Assembly (NCBI RefSeq): GCF_000242455.2
Contig: NC_019892.1
Coordinates: forward strand, 7,202,744-7,266,743
Origin: Singulisphaera acidiphila DSM 18658
GTDB taxonomy: Bacteria > Planctomycetota > Planctomycetia > Isosphaerales > Isosphaeraceae
Reading direction: 5' to 3'
Length of the DNA stretch: 64,000 nucleotides
The notes beneath the pieces were generated by a model. The model did not search any database, was not told the DNA's origin, and was given only the letters and a program-made list of their open reading frames with translations. Positions 18,060-26,596 of the stretch are shown here, in pieces. Within the stretch, counting starts at the first letter, position 1. Each line of letters opens with the position of its first letter. The position numbers were made by a program, and so were the translations under genes.

Positions 18060-18257
18060 ATGAGCGGTCCGATCATTCGCAAATACGGCTTCCCCAACTT
18101 TGAGAACATCTTCGGCGCTCGCGAGTTGGAGCACGGTGTCGACGAGCAAGGCCAGGCCGAAGCCGCCGCCCCCGCCTCCTCGGAGTCGAAAACCGAAACA
18201 GGCAGCACCAAGCCCGCCCCGGCCAAGTCGACTTCGAACAGCAAAAAGCCGTCGTAA
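18060..18257 (+). CDS. Small hypothetical protein (65 aa)
   Basis: ATG 18060 is followed by an ordered N-terminus 'MSGPIIRKYGFPNFENIFG' and then a polar, low-complexity A/E/S/K-rich tail ending 'NSKKPS'. I do not recognise a named domain. The N-terminal 'RKYGFPNFENIFG' looks like a short conserved peptide rather than random coding, and I have a general impression that similar short proteins occur in planctomycetes, which I cannot verify here. It has no signal peptide and no membrane segment. It ends 55 bases from the convergent sigma-like gene. Confidence 0.6.
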   Translation: MSGPIIRKYGFPNFENIFGARELEHGVDEQGQAEAAAPASSESKTETGSTKPAPAKSTSNSKKPS

Positions 18258-18312
18258 ACGGGCTGAGATTGCTTCGTTTTCCGACGTGAGCGCCCGGCCC
18301 TGACGCGTCAGG

Positions 18313-19098
18313 TCAATCGAGCAGGTCGGCGGTGAGAGTATCCCGGAGCTTCTGAATGACCCGGGTCTTCTCGTTGCTGACGGTCTTGGGGGCGACACCC
18401 CACTGCGACGCGATCTCGGCCGGCGTTTCGCCCTTGAGGGTCGCGTAGATCAAGGCCGCCTCACGAGGGTTGAGCGATTGGTCAATCGCCTCTTGAAGCG
18501 CGTTCCGCCAGCCAGCTTTTGCGTCGACCTCGGTCGCCGACCCCGCAGCCACGGCGGAGTCGAGCGGCTGATACGTCCGCTCCCGCTGCGCCCGCTTCTT
18601 GACCGTGTCGATGGCCCGGAAGAAGTCAGGGCCATCGGCCGTTTCACGGCTCAAGACGTCGCGGATCCCCACCTGGCCAATCTCGGATAGCAGCGAGTCG
18701 AACCGGCTACGCCCCAGATTCTGGAGCAGAGTCACATAGACGGCCTGCGAACAGTCATCATGCATCTGGACCGCGACCCCCGCCCGATACCAGGCGCGAC
18801 TGAGGTAGCGATTCAACTGGAGCAGGCCGGACGAGACGGCCTCGGGATCCACGTCGTTCGTCGACGACCCGAGGATATCGGCAAGGTGAGTCTGCCCGAG
18901 GGCTTCGTCCCAGGCGGCGTCGGAAAGATCGGTAGTCGGCGGTGCCTCGAATGTCGGGGGCGAGAAGACGACGTCGCGCTCAACAGCAATGTCAGGAAGA
19001 GTTTGCGCGGCACTACTGAGCAGCCGGAGTGCTTCGAGCGCTTCGACCGCCGGTCGGTAGGAACGCCGTTTCTTCCCGTCTCGATTGCCGCTAAGCAC
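18313..19098 (-). CDS. Sigma-70-like factor with an unusual N-terminal segment
   Basis: 261 residues from the start at 19098. The C-terminal ~60 residues form a sigma region 4-like helix-turn-helix: 'LNPREAALIYATLKGETPAEIASQWGVAPKTVSNEKTRVIQKLRDTL'. The middle (about 95-170) resembles a weak region 2: 'LLQLNRYLSRAWYRAG...CSQAVYVTLLQNLG'. The first ~30 residues, 'SYRPAVEALEALRLLSSAA', closely resemble the 'RPxLExLExRxLLS' motif found at the N-terminus of large planctomycete surface proteins, including the one at 42534-47246 here. An acidic linker follows. Sigma factors act in the cytoplasm, so a surface-protein-like leader is odd. No anti-sigma gene is adjacent. Function as a sigma factor is likely; the role of the leader is unknown. 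Confidence 0.8.
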   Translation of the reverse strand: MLSGNRDGKKRRSYRPAVEALEALRLLSSAAQTLPDIAVERDVVFSPPTFEAPPTTDLSDAAWDEALGQTHLADILGSSTNDVDPEAVSSGLLQLNRYLSRAWYRAGVAVQMHDDCSQAVYVTLLQNLGRSRFDSLLSEIGQVGIRDVLSRETADGPDFFRAIDTVKKRAQRERTYQPLDSAVAAGSATEVDAKAGWRNALQEAIDQSLNPREAALIYATLKGETPAEIASQWGVAPKTVSNEKTRVIQKLRDTLTADLLD

Positions 19099-19336
19099 GC
19101 ATTTCCCTCCTCGGTTTCTCGCGTAACCCTCCCTACAGAAAGGGGCGAGAATCGAACTTCAAGAGCACTCGGGTTGAGCAAATCGTCTCAAAGGAATTTA
19201 GGACGTGAATTCCGGGCAGCCACTCCATTGTAGTGCCACCGTATCCAAATCCGCCCCATCGTTCGAGATCAATTCGCTCGGACTTCCCTATAATGATAGC
19301 ATGCACGCATTGAAAAGTCGAGGGTCCTCTCCAGGA

Positions 19337-20434
19337 TCACTGGAGCATTCCCCGGGCCAGGAGTGGCCAAACCACTTCCACCAGTCCCCAGCGATGGCCA
19401 ATGACTCGGTCGTGGAGCACAAAGGTAAAATCGCTATATCCGGGGATAACCGCCACTTTTTTTCCGATTGGGAAATCATTACCAGGAGCGACTCCGACGA
19501 CGGCGTGCTCGGCTGAGAGGCCAATCACCGGGCAATTGTCGTAATCTCGCAAGATGGGAGGGGTCCGATATTGGCTGACGGATTTGTGGCCAATGTCGAG
19601 GATCGCGCGATCGGGGGCCGGTCGGCTCACCACCGTGGCCAGTAGTGAGAGGGCAGGCCAGTGTCCCTCAACCCCGCAGACTTGCGTGTAATATTGACAG
19701 GCGAAGATCCCTCCCCCCGCCTGGATCTCGGTGATCCCGGGAAGATCGGCCGTGTACTGGTAGGACCCTGTGCCCCCCGCAGAGATGATCCGACAGTTGA
19801 GTCCCGCGCGTTCGACTGCGTCCTTCGTACTGAGGAGGATCCCAATGGCCTCCTGGATGGCCGCCTTCTTTTGTGCGCGATCGGGGATCATGAGGGCATG
19901 CCCCTCGTAACCCATCAGGCCTTCGAAGCGAAGCCCGGGGGTTTCGGATACGACCTGGGCCAGTTTCACCGCGTCTGTAGCCGAGGCCACACCGCAACGA
20001 CGGAGGCCGAGGTCGACGTCGACGAGAATTCCGATTGTAACTCCGCAGACACGGGCGGACTCGCCGAGAGGGGCGACTTGGTCCAGATGGTCCACGGTCG
20101 CCTTGACGTCGGCGTGGCGCTGGAGGGCGGCGAGGCGTTTCGTTTTGTGGGGGCCGACGACCAGGTGGGCGATCAGGATGTCATCAATCCCGGCGGCCGC
20201 CATGATCTCGGCCTCGGAAACCTTGGCGACCGTCACCCCGATGGCGCCTGCCTTACGTAACTGATGGGCGATCGCAGGTGTTTTGAAGGCCTTGGCGTGG
20301 GGCCGCCAGGCCACACCTCGGGCTTGAAAATGTTCGGACATCTTGGCGATGTTCTGTTCGAACCGGTCGAGGTCCAGGAGCAGGGCAGGCGTATCGAGCT
20401 CCTCCACCGGGACACCGATCGCGCTGAGCTGCAT
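19337..20434 (-). CDS. D-threonine aldolase / D-serine dehydratase-like PLP enzyme
   Basis: 365 residues from 20434. The alanine-racemase-type N-terminal barrel opens with 'LDTPALLLDLDRFEQNI' and 'WRPHAKAFKTPAIAHQL', where the Lys of 'HAKAFK' is the probable PLP Schiff-base residue. The C-terminal part has 'ELQAGGGIFACQY'-like and 'GHKSVS' patterns, and 'LSAEHAVV' and 'VIPGYSDFTFVLHD' supply the His/Asp (Cys in dehydratases) metal ligands of the DSD1/D-threonine aldolase C-terminal domain. It cleaves or dehydrates D-3-hydroxy amino acids in the cytoplasm. It is a single gene, divergent from nothing and about 190 bases downstream (on the minus strand) of the next minus-strand gene. Confidence 0.87.
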   Translation of the reverse strand: MQLSAIGVPVEELDTPALLLDLDRFEQNIAKMSEHFQARGVAWRPHAKAFKTPAIAHQLRKAGAIGVTVAKVSEAEIMAAAGIDDILIAHLVVGPHKTKRLAALQRHADVKATVDHLDQVAPLGESARVCGVTIGILVDVDLGLRRCGVASATDAVKLAQVVSETPGLRFEGLMGYEGHALMIPDRAQKKAAIQEAIGILLSTKDAVERAGLNCRIISAGGTGSYQYTADLPGITEIQAGGGIFACQYYTQVCGVEGHWPALSLLATVVSRPAPDRAILDIGHKSVSQYRTPPILRDYDNCPVIGLSAEHAVVGVAPGNDFPIGKKVAVIPGYSDFTFVLHDRVIGHRWGLVEVVWPLLARGMLQ

Positions 20435-20628
20435 GGAGAGATTCCTCGGTCTGGGTCACCGTCGACCCGTCGGGAAGGTTCGGCACGCAAGAGGCAATCC
20501 ACCTGACCTGCATCTGCTAGTCTCCCCCCCTGGGATCACGGGCGCCTCGCTATCCCAGGGGAGAAAAGGCAAATCAGGCAGATGCGATGGTCAACAGTAC
20601 GTACGGCCGTCAATCGAGTTTGGGTCAC

Positions 20629-21888
20629 TCAAACTTGGGAGGGCATCTCGATTCGACTGCCGTACTCACGACTGAGAAGCTTGTTGGCGTCGGAATCGTT
20701 TGCGAAACTCTCAGTCGCGGCGTCGAATGTCAGCTTTCTCCCCACCCGATGAGCGATGTTGCCCAGGTGGCAGAGTCGCGTACTGAGGTGGCCGATCTCA
20801 ATCTCGGCGTTGGGCTTTTCCCGCGACTTGACGCAGCTGAGGAAATTGGCAATGTGCTCGCCGATATCCCCCTTGGGCTTGCCGCCGGCCTCCTTGCCCT
20901 CTTCGACCCGCCAGCCCTTGTCGTCGATCAGCAAGGTCCCTTTGTCGCCATAGAAGGCGATCCCGAAACCGGCTCCCTCGGTCCCGTGCTTTGACCACAT
21001 CCGGTGTTCCCAGACCAGGCAGGTTTCGGGGAACTCCCAGGTGACGATCTGGGTATCCGGCACTTCCTGGTCGTCGTTGAAGACGTACTTGCCACCGCCG
21101 GAGGTCACGCGGAGGGGGGCATCGACCCCCAGGCCCCAGCGGGCGATATCGAGGCCGTGGATCCCGTTGTTGCCGAGCTCGCCGGTCCCCCAGTTCCAGA
21201 ACCAGTGCCAGTTGTAGTGGAACCGATTGGCCATGAACGGGCGGTCCGGGGCAGGGCCTTGCCACATCGCGTAGTCGACCCCCTCGGGAACGGGCCCGGG
21301 CGTTCCGTGGCCGATCGGCTTACGAACCTGGTGGATCCAGGAGCGGGCCATACCGACTTTGCCGATCGAGCCGGCGTGGATGTACTCGACCGCGTCCTTG
21401 ATATGCTCCATGCTCCTGCGCTGGGTGCCGGCCTGGACGATCCGGTTGTACTTGCGGGCTGCCTCGACCATGCGTCGTCCTTCAACGACGTTGTGGCTGA
21501 CCGGCTTCTCGACGTAGACGTCTTTGCCCGCCTGGCAGCCGAGCACGGTCAAGAGCGCGTGCCAGTGGTCGGGAGTGGCGACTACGATGGCGTCGATCGA
21601 CTTGTCGTCGAGGAGCTTGCGGTAGTCCTTCTCTTGGCGAGGCTCCTTGAACCCGGCCGCCTGGATCGCGCTGAGCGCGTTTGCAAACTTGGCGTCGTCG
21701 ATGTCACAAACGGCAACGATCTCCGCGTCCTTCTGCTTGACGATCGACTTTGTCAGATCGGTCCCACGGGTGCTGAGTCCGATCACCCCCAGCCGGACTT
21801 TCTCACTGGGAGCGGCTGAGACCGAGCGACCTGCCAATGCGACCATTCCGGCCATCCCCAGAAACGTCCGCCGATTCGGCCCAGTCAT
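20629..21888 (-). CDS. Gfo/Idh/MocA family oxidoreductase with Tat signal
   Basis: 419 residues. The N-terminus 'NRRTFLGMAGMVALAGRSVSA' is a twin-arginine signal, so the folded, cofactor-loaded enzyme should be exported. The Rossmann domain follows with 'VRLGVIGLSTRGTDL', then 'DAIVVATPDHWHALLTV' and 'GKDVYVEKPVSHNVVEGRRM', the EKP motif that defines the family. The second domain has the 'HIHGLDIARWGLG'-like stretch with the catalytic His. Family members oxidise or reduce sugars and cyclitols with NAD(P). Secreted Gfo/Idh/MocA proteins are very numerous in planctomycetes and their substrates are mostly unknown. It is monocistronic as far as can be seen. Confidence 0.93.
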   Translation of the reverse strand: MTGPNRRTFLGMAGMVALAGRSVSAAPSEKVRLGVIGLSTRGTDLTKSIVKQKDAEIVAVCDIDDAKFANALSAIQAAGFKEPRQEKDYRKLLDDKSIDAIVVATPDHWHALLTVLGCQAGKDVYVEKPVSHNVVEGRRMVEAARKYNRIVQAGTQRRSMEHIKDAVEYIHAGSIGKVGMARSWIHQVRKPIGHGTPGPVPEGVDYAMWQGPAPDRPFMANRFHYNWHWFWNWGTGELGNNGIHGLDIARWGLGVDAPLRVTSGGGKYVFNDDQEVPDTQIVTWEFPETCLVWEHRMWSKHGTEGAGFGIAFYGDKGTLLIDDKGWRVEEGKEAGGKPKGDIGEHIANFLSCVKSREKPNAEIEIGHLSTRLCHLGNIAHRVGRKLTFDAATESFANDSDANKLLSREYGSRIEMPSQV

Positions 21889-22252
21889 GATCGAGATCCC
21901 CCTCCGGCACCATTAGGTTGAGACGACGCAACCCAGGCGGTTGCTTCCCCGCTCACGAATGAGCATAGCGCCCCGCGTAGGGGCAAGGCAAGCATTTATC
22001 CCGGCCTCTCCTTTGAATCTCAAGGACGGCTTCCGATCCTAACCGTCAACTTCGCGCGAGTCATCCGCCGTCTCCCCCGAAGTCGGGTGACTCGCAGGTT
22101 ATTGCGTCCCATCAGAAGTCTGAGTAACCTGACGGTGGAGATGTGTGTCATGATCTTGAGTCATTGCTTGTTACCAATGAAATATGCAGACGCGATCGCT
22201 TGATTCCGAGTGGGCCGTGGTTATCAGGCTCCACCCTGTGGGGAGGATTGGA
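21889..22252. other. Divergent intergenic region
   Basis: About 360 bases between divergent genes (Gfo/Idh/MocA on minus, hydrolase on plus), expected to contain both promoters. No further gene, hairpin terminator or repeat was seen. GGGGAGG at about 22240 is the ribosome site of the hydrolase. Confidence 0.5.
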
Positions 22253-24157
22253 ATGAGAAGGCGTCAATTGATGGGGCGATTCGTCGTGCCCCTCCTCCTT
22301 CTTCTTTCGAGCCTCCGGATGGCTTGGGCGGAACCTCCGCAAGTCACGCATCGTGCCCCGGAATTCGACGTGGTCATCGAAACCGACGTCAAAGTCCCGA
22401 CGCGCGACGGCACAAAGCTTGCTGCCGACCTCTATCGCCCTGCACGCAACGGCCAAGCGGTTGCCGGCCGGTTTCCGACCCTCCTGACCCGAACCCCGTA
22501 TAACAAGATCGGAACAGCGGCTGACGGGCGTTACTACGCCCAGCGCGGCTACGTCGTCGTGGCCAACGACGTGCGTGGGCGATACGCGAGTGAAGGGACT
22601 TGGAGAATGATGGCGGACGACCCGGCCGACGGTTACGACGTCGTCGAGTGGATCGCCGCGCAACCTTGGTCGGACGGCAAGATCGGCACGTTCGGGGTCA
22701 GCTACGGCGGGGGGACCCAGCACGCCTTGGCCGAGGCCAAGCCTCCGCACCTCACGACGATGATCCCGATTGACGCGCTCTCGAATTGCGGGATCAGCGG
22801 GATGCGCCACGGGGGCGCGTTCGAACTTCGGTTCATGAACTGGATCTTCGATCAAGGTGCCACCAACAGCCACGCTGCCCTGGCGGAGCCGGCCCTCAAA
22901 ACGGCCCTGGTCCAGAACGCCCGGCAGATCCGCCAGCATGTCGACAGCCTTCCATTTCGTGCGGGTACGACGCCGCTCCGAGTCGTCCCCGAATATGAGA
23001 GCTGGCTCGCTGAGGCCATGCGTACGGGCCCTGAATCTCCCTTCTGGAAGATCAAGGGAATGTCGGTCGTGGATCAATTGCCCGATTATGCCGATGTTCC
23101 CGTCCTTCACATCACCGGCTGGTACGACTCGTGGACCCGCCAGGTCGCCCTCAACTACGAGGCGCTTGCGAAGGCGAAGCGCTCCCCTCAGCGACTGGCT
23201 ATCGGACCTTGGGTTCACGCGTCGCAACAGGCAAACGTCGCGGGCGAAGTGGAGTTCTCCGCCGATGCCGGGGTCGACCTATCGGCCTGGAGGCTTCGCT
23301 GGTACGACCGCTGGCTGAAGGGGGAGAGCAATGGTGTCGACGACGACCCACCCGTCCTGATCTACGTGATGGGAACCGGCGACGACCGCAAGTCGGCCAC
23401 CGGCCGTCTCCAGCACGGCGGTTTCTGGCGAGCCGAGCGGGAATGGCCCCTCGCCCGCGCTCGCGCCACCTCTTATTACTTACGAGGCGATGGGACCCTC
23501 ACGACGACCGCGCCCTCGGAGGATTCGTCCCAAACGACTTACACGTTCGACCCTCGCCATCCCGTTCCGACGATCGGCGGCAACATCTCCTCAAACCAAG
23601 GCCTGATGACCAACGGCGGCTACGACCAGCGCCCCCGGGACGACACCCACGCGGCCGAGAATCGCCTGCCCCTCTCCGAGCGCCGCGACGTCCTCGTCTT
23701 CCGGACCGAACCACTCGCCGTCGACCTCGAGGTGACCGGCACCGTCACGGTCAAACTCTGGGTCTCCTCAACGGCCCCCGACACCGACTTCACCGCCAAG
23801 CTGATCGACGAGATTCCCCCCAACCCTGACTATCCGTTGGGATTCGATTTGAACATCGGCGATTCCATCATTCGCGCCCGCTATCGTGAGTCATTGGACC
23901 AACCGAAGCTGATGGTCCCAGGCGAGGTCTATCCATTGACGATCACGCTATATCCAACCTCGAATCTTTTTAAGAAAGGGCATCGTTTGCGGGTCGACGT
24001 TTCTAGCAGCAACTTCCCTCGGTTCGATGTCAACCCAAACACGGGCGATCCGCTTGGAAGCCATAGACGAATGATGGCTGTGGATAATACAATCTTCCAT
24101 GACATTCAGCGCAAGTCGGAGGTCGTGCTTCCCCTCGTCGAGCCGGGAAGCCGTTAA
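22253..24157 (+). CDS. Secreted CocE/NonD-family hydrolase (X-Pro dipeptidyl-peptidase-like)
   Basis: 634 residues from ATG 22253, chosen because GGGGAGGATTGG precedes it and a clean signal peptide follows (MRRRQL..., hydrophobic 'VVPLLLLLSSLRMAWA'). The alpha/beta-hydrolase domain (about 40-340) begins 'KVPTRDGTKLAADLYRP' and has the nucleophile Ser150 in 'GTFGVSYGGG'. 'WYDSWTRQ' and 'IGPWVHASQ' probably bear the Asp and His. The C-terminal half (about 370-630) is the jelly-roll domain of CocE/NonD ('VTGTVTVKLWVSSTAPDTDFTAKL'). Known members hydrolyse acyl esters or amides such as cocaine, glutaryl-cephalosporins or X-Pro peptides. The natural substrate here is unknown. The protein acts outside the cytoplasmic membrane. 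Confidence 0.92.
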   Translation: MRRRQLMGRFVVPLLLLLSSLRMAWAEPPQVTHRAPEFDVVIETDVKVPTRDGTKLAADLYRPARNGQAVAGRFPTLLTRTPYNKIGTAADGRYYAQRGYVVVANDVRGRYASEGTWRMMADDPADGYDVVEWIAAQPWSDGKIGTFGVSYGGGTQHALAEAKPPHLTTMIPIDALSNCGISGMRHGGAFELRFMNWIFDQGATNSHAALAEPALKTALVQNARQIRQHVDSLPFRAGTTPLRVVPEYESWLAEAMRTGPESPFWKIKGMSVVDQLPDYADVPVLHITGWYDSWTRQVALNYEALAKAKRSPQRLAIGPWVHASQQANVAGEVEFSADAGVDLSAWRLRWYDRWLKGESNGVDDDPPVLIYVMGTGDDRKSATGRLQHGGFWRAEREWPLARARATSYYLRGDGTLTTTAPSEDSSQTTYTFDPRHPVPTIGGNISSNQGLMTNGGYDQRPRDDTHAAENRLPLSERRDVLVFRTEPLAVDLEVTGTVTVKLWVSSTAPDTDFTAKLIDEIPPNPDYPLGFDLNIGDSIIRARYRESLDQPKLMVPGEVYPLTITLYPTSNLFKKGHRLRVDVSSSNFPRFDVNPNTGDPLGSHRRMMAVDNTIFHDIQRKSEVVLPLVEPGSR

Positions 24158-24631
24158 CCGGGGACAATTCCTTCGGTTCGATTTCGCTAAGTGCTCATCC
24201 ACTCTCGCACTCATTGTGTCCTATTAGTTCGTGGCACGTGATGCAATTGGTATGTTGCATGCGCCGGGAGTTTTTTCAAGGCTTCGACAGTTCGTGAGCT
24301 CGAACTAAATCGTGGATCACATCTTGTCTCCCAATCGGACGCTCTACAATTGATGGCCAGGAGTGCATTTGCACGAATTGCCGGTAGCCCGATCCGATCT
24401 GCATCAAGCTTTGAGAGAGCGGATCTTTGCGATCTCTTTGGCATCGGCGTTCATGCGGTGAAATGAAGGATTTCGAGATAGTTTGATGCTTTTCTTGCCA
24501 AATCGCTTCCCCTCCGTTTCATTGAGCCGACGTCGGAGCCAACCTCTCACCTTTTCGTGAAGAGATGGTTTGTGAAGCTTTTGTGGACGACAAGGTCGTT
24601 TCCCCCTCCTACTTCATTCCGGAGTCCAGGC
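24158..24631. other. Intergenic region upstream of the pseudopilin array
   Basis: About 470 bases with no supportable gene. It should hold the promoter of the first DUF1559 gene. It shows little resemblance to the duplicated upstream regions of pairs 2 and 3. GGAGTCCAGG just before 24632 is the ribosome site. Confidence 0.5.
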
Positions 24632-25696
24632 ATGAGTCGTGTTCGTCGTGGGTTTACTTTGATCGAGTTGCTGGTTGTCATCGCGATCATCGCAGTGTTG
24701 ATTGCCCTTCTGCTTCCGGCCGTTCAGGCGGCTCGCGAGGCGGCCCGTCGTTCCCAATGCACCAACAACCTCAAGCAAATCGCCTTGGCGACCCTGAACT
24801 TCGAGAACGTCAACAGCCACCTGCCTCCGGCTTACGGCCCTTACGCGTTTGCAGATTCGGGGAGCAGCCGGCCGAGCACCCAGGCCTTGATCCTCTCGTT
24901 CATCGAGCAGGCCGCCATGTATAACGCGTTTAATTTTGATATCGACGTGCACACGAACCGGGGCAATCTCACGGCCCAGACGCAGCTCATTAGCAGCTAC
25001 ATCTGCCCTTCCGATCCCCAAAGTGTTCGGTTGGTCGGGGGCGCGGCGGGCCTGCCTCTTGGATACAACAATTATATGATTAGCAGTGGCGCCTCCGCGT
25101 CGCCTGAGGGGCCTGGGACTACAGCCGCGGCCTACCAGGAAGCTAATACGGCCAATTTCGGCCCTTTCAGCTTCCCCGCTCTGGATCGGACTGGGAACGC
25201 GACGACAAACCCTAATTTCCGCGTGTGCAAACCTTCCAAGCTTGCGGAGATTACTGACGGGACCAGCAATACCGCAATGTGGTCGGAGATCCGAAGGTCG
25301 CGCGGTACGACCGGCGGACTCGCAGACCTCCCGCCGAGCGACCCGTTGGCGGTGGTCCGTTTGGCTTCGATCAACAACCAGGTTCCTGACGCCGGATGTG
25401 CGACCTTGACGCCGTCGAATTACGGCACGTATCGCGGTCAGTCGTATTATCGCTCGGGCGTCTGCTGGACCCATTTGTATTCTCATACGATGACGCCCAA
25501 CTCGAAGATCCGTGACTGCGCCTCGGACTCGCTCCTCAACGGTCACATCGCCGCTCGGAGCTTCCATTCCGGGGGGGCCAATGCCGCGTTCTGCGACGGC
25601 TCCGTACGTTTCTTCAAGGATTCCATCTCTCTACCCACCTGGCGAGCCCTGGGCTCTCGGGCGGGAGGCGAGATCATCAGCGCCGACAGTCTCTAA
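24632..25696 (+). CDS. DUF1559 pseudopilin-like protein, array copy 1
   Basis: 354 residues from ATG 24632 (GGAG eight bases upstream). The type IV prepilin N-terminus is 'RRGFTLIELLVVIAIIAVLI' with the processing Gly-Phe and Glu+5, followed by 'LPAVQAAREAARRSQCTNN'. The globular domain contains several cysteines, for example in 'YICPSDPQS', 'DAGCATL' and 'RDCASDS'. It ends with the planctomycete H-x9-DG motif 'HSGGANAAFCDGS' and 'LGSRAGGEIISADSL'. Known of the family: very abundant in planctomycetes, predicted cleaved by prepilin peptidase and membrane- or envelope-located; function unresolved. It is followed after 170 bases by a lipoprotein gene, the first of four such pairs. Confidence 0.95.
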   Translation: MSRVRRGFTLIELLVVIAIIAVLIALLLPAVQAAREAARRSQCTNNLKQIALATLNFENVNSHLPPAYGPYAFADSGSSRPSTQALILSFIEQAAMYNAFNFDIDVHTNRGNLTAQTQLISSYICPSDPQSVRLVGGAAGLPLGYNNYMISSGASASPEGPGTTAAAYQEANTANFGPFSFPALDRTGNATTNPNFRVCKPSKLAEITDGTSNTAMWSEIRRSRGTTGGLADLPPSDPLAVVRLASINNQVPDAGCATLTPSNYGTYRGQSYYRSGVCWTHLYSHTMTPNSKIRDCASDSLLNGHIAARSFHSGGANAAFCDGSVRFFKDSISLPTWRALGSRAGGEIISADSL

Positions 25697-25766
25697 GAGC
25701 TTTTCTCACCAGGGGCGCCGAAGTCCGCTTCGCCTTCAGGTAACGGGCAAAGGGAGGTTGTGCTCG

Positions 25767-25807
25767 CTCGACAAGTCACGTTTTCTTTTCACCAAAGGCT
25801 TGTCGAG
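25767..25807 (+). other. Inverted repeat between DUF1559 copy 1 and its lipoprotein
   Basis: CTCGACAAG (25767-25775) pairs with CTTGTCGAG (25799-25807) around a T-rich loop. An outer AGGGGCG (about 25714) could pair with CGCCCCT (about 25834). It lacks a T-tract after the stem, so it is not a typical terminator, unlike the structures at the same place in pairs 2-4. Confidence 0.4.
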
Positions 25808-25866
25808 TCAGCACTGCATCTGGGTGAATCGCCGCCCCTGAGTGAGGTCAACCCTTCCGGAAAGTG

Positions 25867-26340
25867 ATGAAAATGCAACGAAGACTCTGGGTGGCTGGCC
25901 TGTTCCTGGCCGGGGCCTCCACTCTTTTCGCGGCAGGTTGTGGCTCGTCAACGCCTGCCCCAACCCAGGAAGTGATTGAGAGCATCAATCTCCGCGAGTT
26001 GGGTGAAGCCTACCGAACCTACGTCTTGGCCAAGAAATCATCCCCCAAGAAGCTCACCGATCTTCGCGAGTACGAGGCGGGCTACCCGATGGCCCTCCTT
26101 GGGCTCAAGAATGGCGAGCTCGAGGTTTTTTGGGAGGGCGAACTTCTTGAGCCGGAGGCTGTTTTTCCTGAGGCGAAGTCTGACAAAATCCTTGCGTTTG
26201 AGTCCAAGACGCCCAAGGAAGGGGGTTATGTCCTCTTGACCAATCGCGCAATCAAGAAAATGACCCCTGAAGAATTCAAGTCGGCTCCCAAAGCCGCTCC
26301 CACCTCGTCCAGCACTGGGACCACCAAGGCCACCCCTTAA
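25867..26340 (+). CDS. Small lipoprotein, pair 1
   Basis: 157 residues from ATG 25867 (a GTG directly before and an ATG two codons later are alternatives). Signal peptide with lipobox: 'LFLAGASTLFAAGCGSS', Cys about residue 24. The mature part carries a pattern shared by all four lipoproteins of the array: 'LRELGEAYRTYV', 'SSPKKLTDLREYE', 'GYPMALLGLKNGELEVFW', 'DKILAFESKTPKEGGYVL' and 'MTPEEFKSAPKA'. I do not recognise a named domain. The consistent position directly after a DUF1559 gene suggests the lipoprotein works with the pseudopilin in the envelope, for instance as an assembly or anchoring partner (inference). An Ala/Ser/Thr-rich tail ends it. Confidence 0.88.
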   Translation: MKMQRRLWVAGLFLAGASTLFAAGCGSSTPAPTQEVIESINLRELGEAYRTYVLAKKSSPKKLTDLREYEAGYPMALLGLKNGELEVFWEGELLEPEAVFPEAKSDKILAFESKTPKEGGYVLLTNRAIKKMTPEEFKSAPKAAPTSSSTGTTKATP

Positions 26341-26440
26341 TCCCGCCTCCAAGTTTGCATCGTCGGCTTGGCAAAATCCCCGCCTGGATTTCTTGTGCTG
26401 CGTCCTCTGACACGAGGATAGACAAACAAACTGGTAGGTG

Positions 26441-26467
26441 ATCGTCTCCTTTCGCGAGGGGACGATT
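26441..26467 (+). terminator. Possible terminator after lipoprotein pair 1
   Basis: ATCGTCTCC and GGGGACGAT can form a stem of about nine pairs with one mismatch around TTTCGCGA, about 100 bases after the lipoprotein stop. The sequence after it is not a clean T-tract (TGCCTGCTGATTT), so this is tentative. Confidence 0.35.
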
Positions 26468-26596
26468 GCCTGCTGATTTGAATCGATTCGGAATCAATTT
26501 TCCTGACTCGAGCGGAATGCATGTATTTGAAGTGCCGGGTATCCGGCCGGCGACATCTTCTTCATCCTTTTCTTACCACGGAAGAGGACCTCAAAG

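Noticed and set aside
19130..19215. TTCGATTCT-like T-loop on the minus strand suggesting a tRNA
   Set aside because: No acceptor stem, anticodon arm or D-arm can be folded around it.
22148..23227. 359-codon minus frame
   Set aside because: Antisense to the CocE/NonD hydrolase, whose signal peptide and catalytic motif fix the true strand.
24614..25567. 317-codon minus frame opposite DUF1559 copy 1
   Set aside because: Arg-rich shadow frame; similar shadows occur opposite the other copies.
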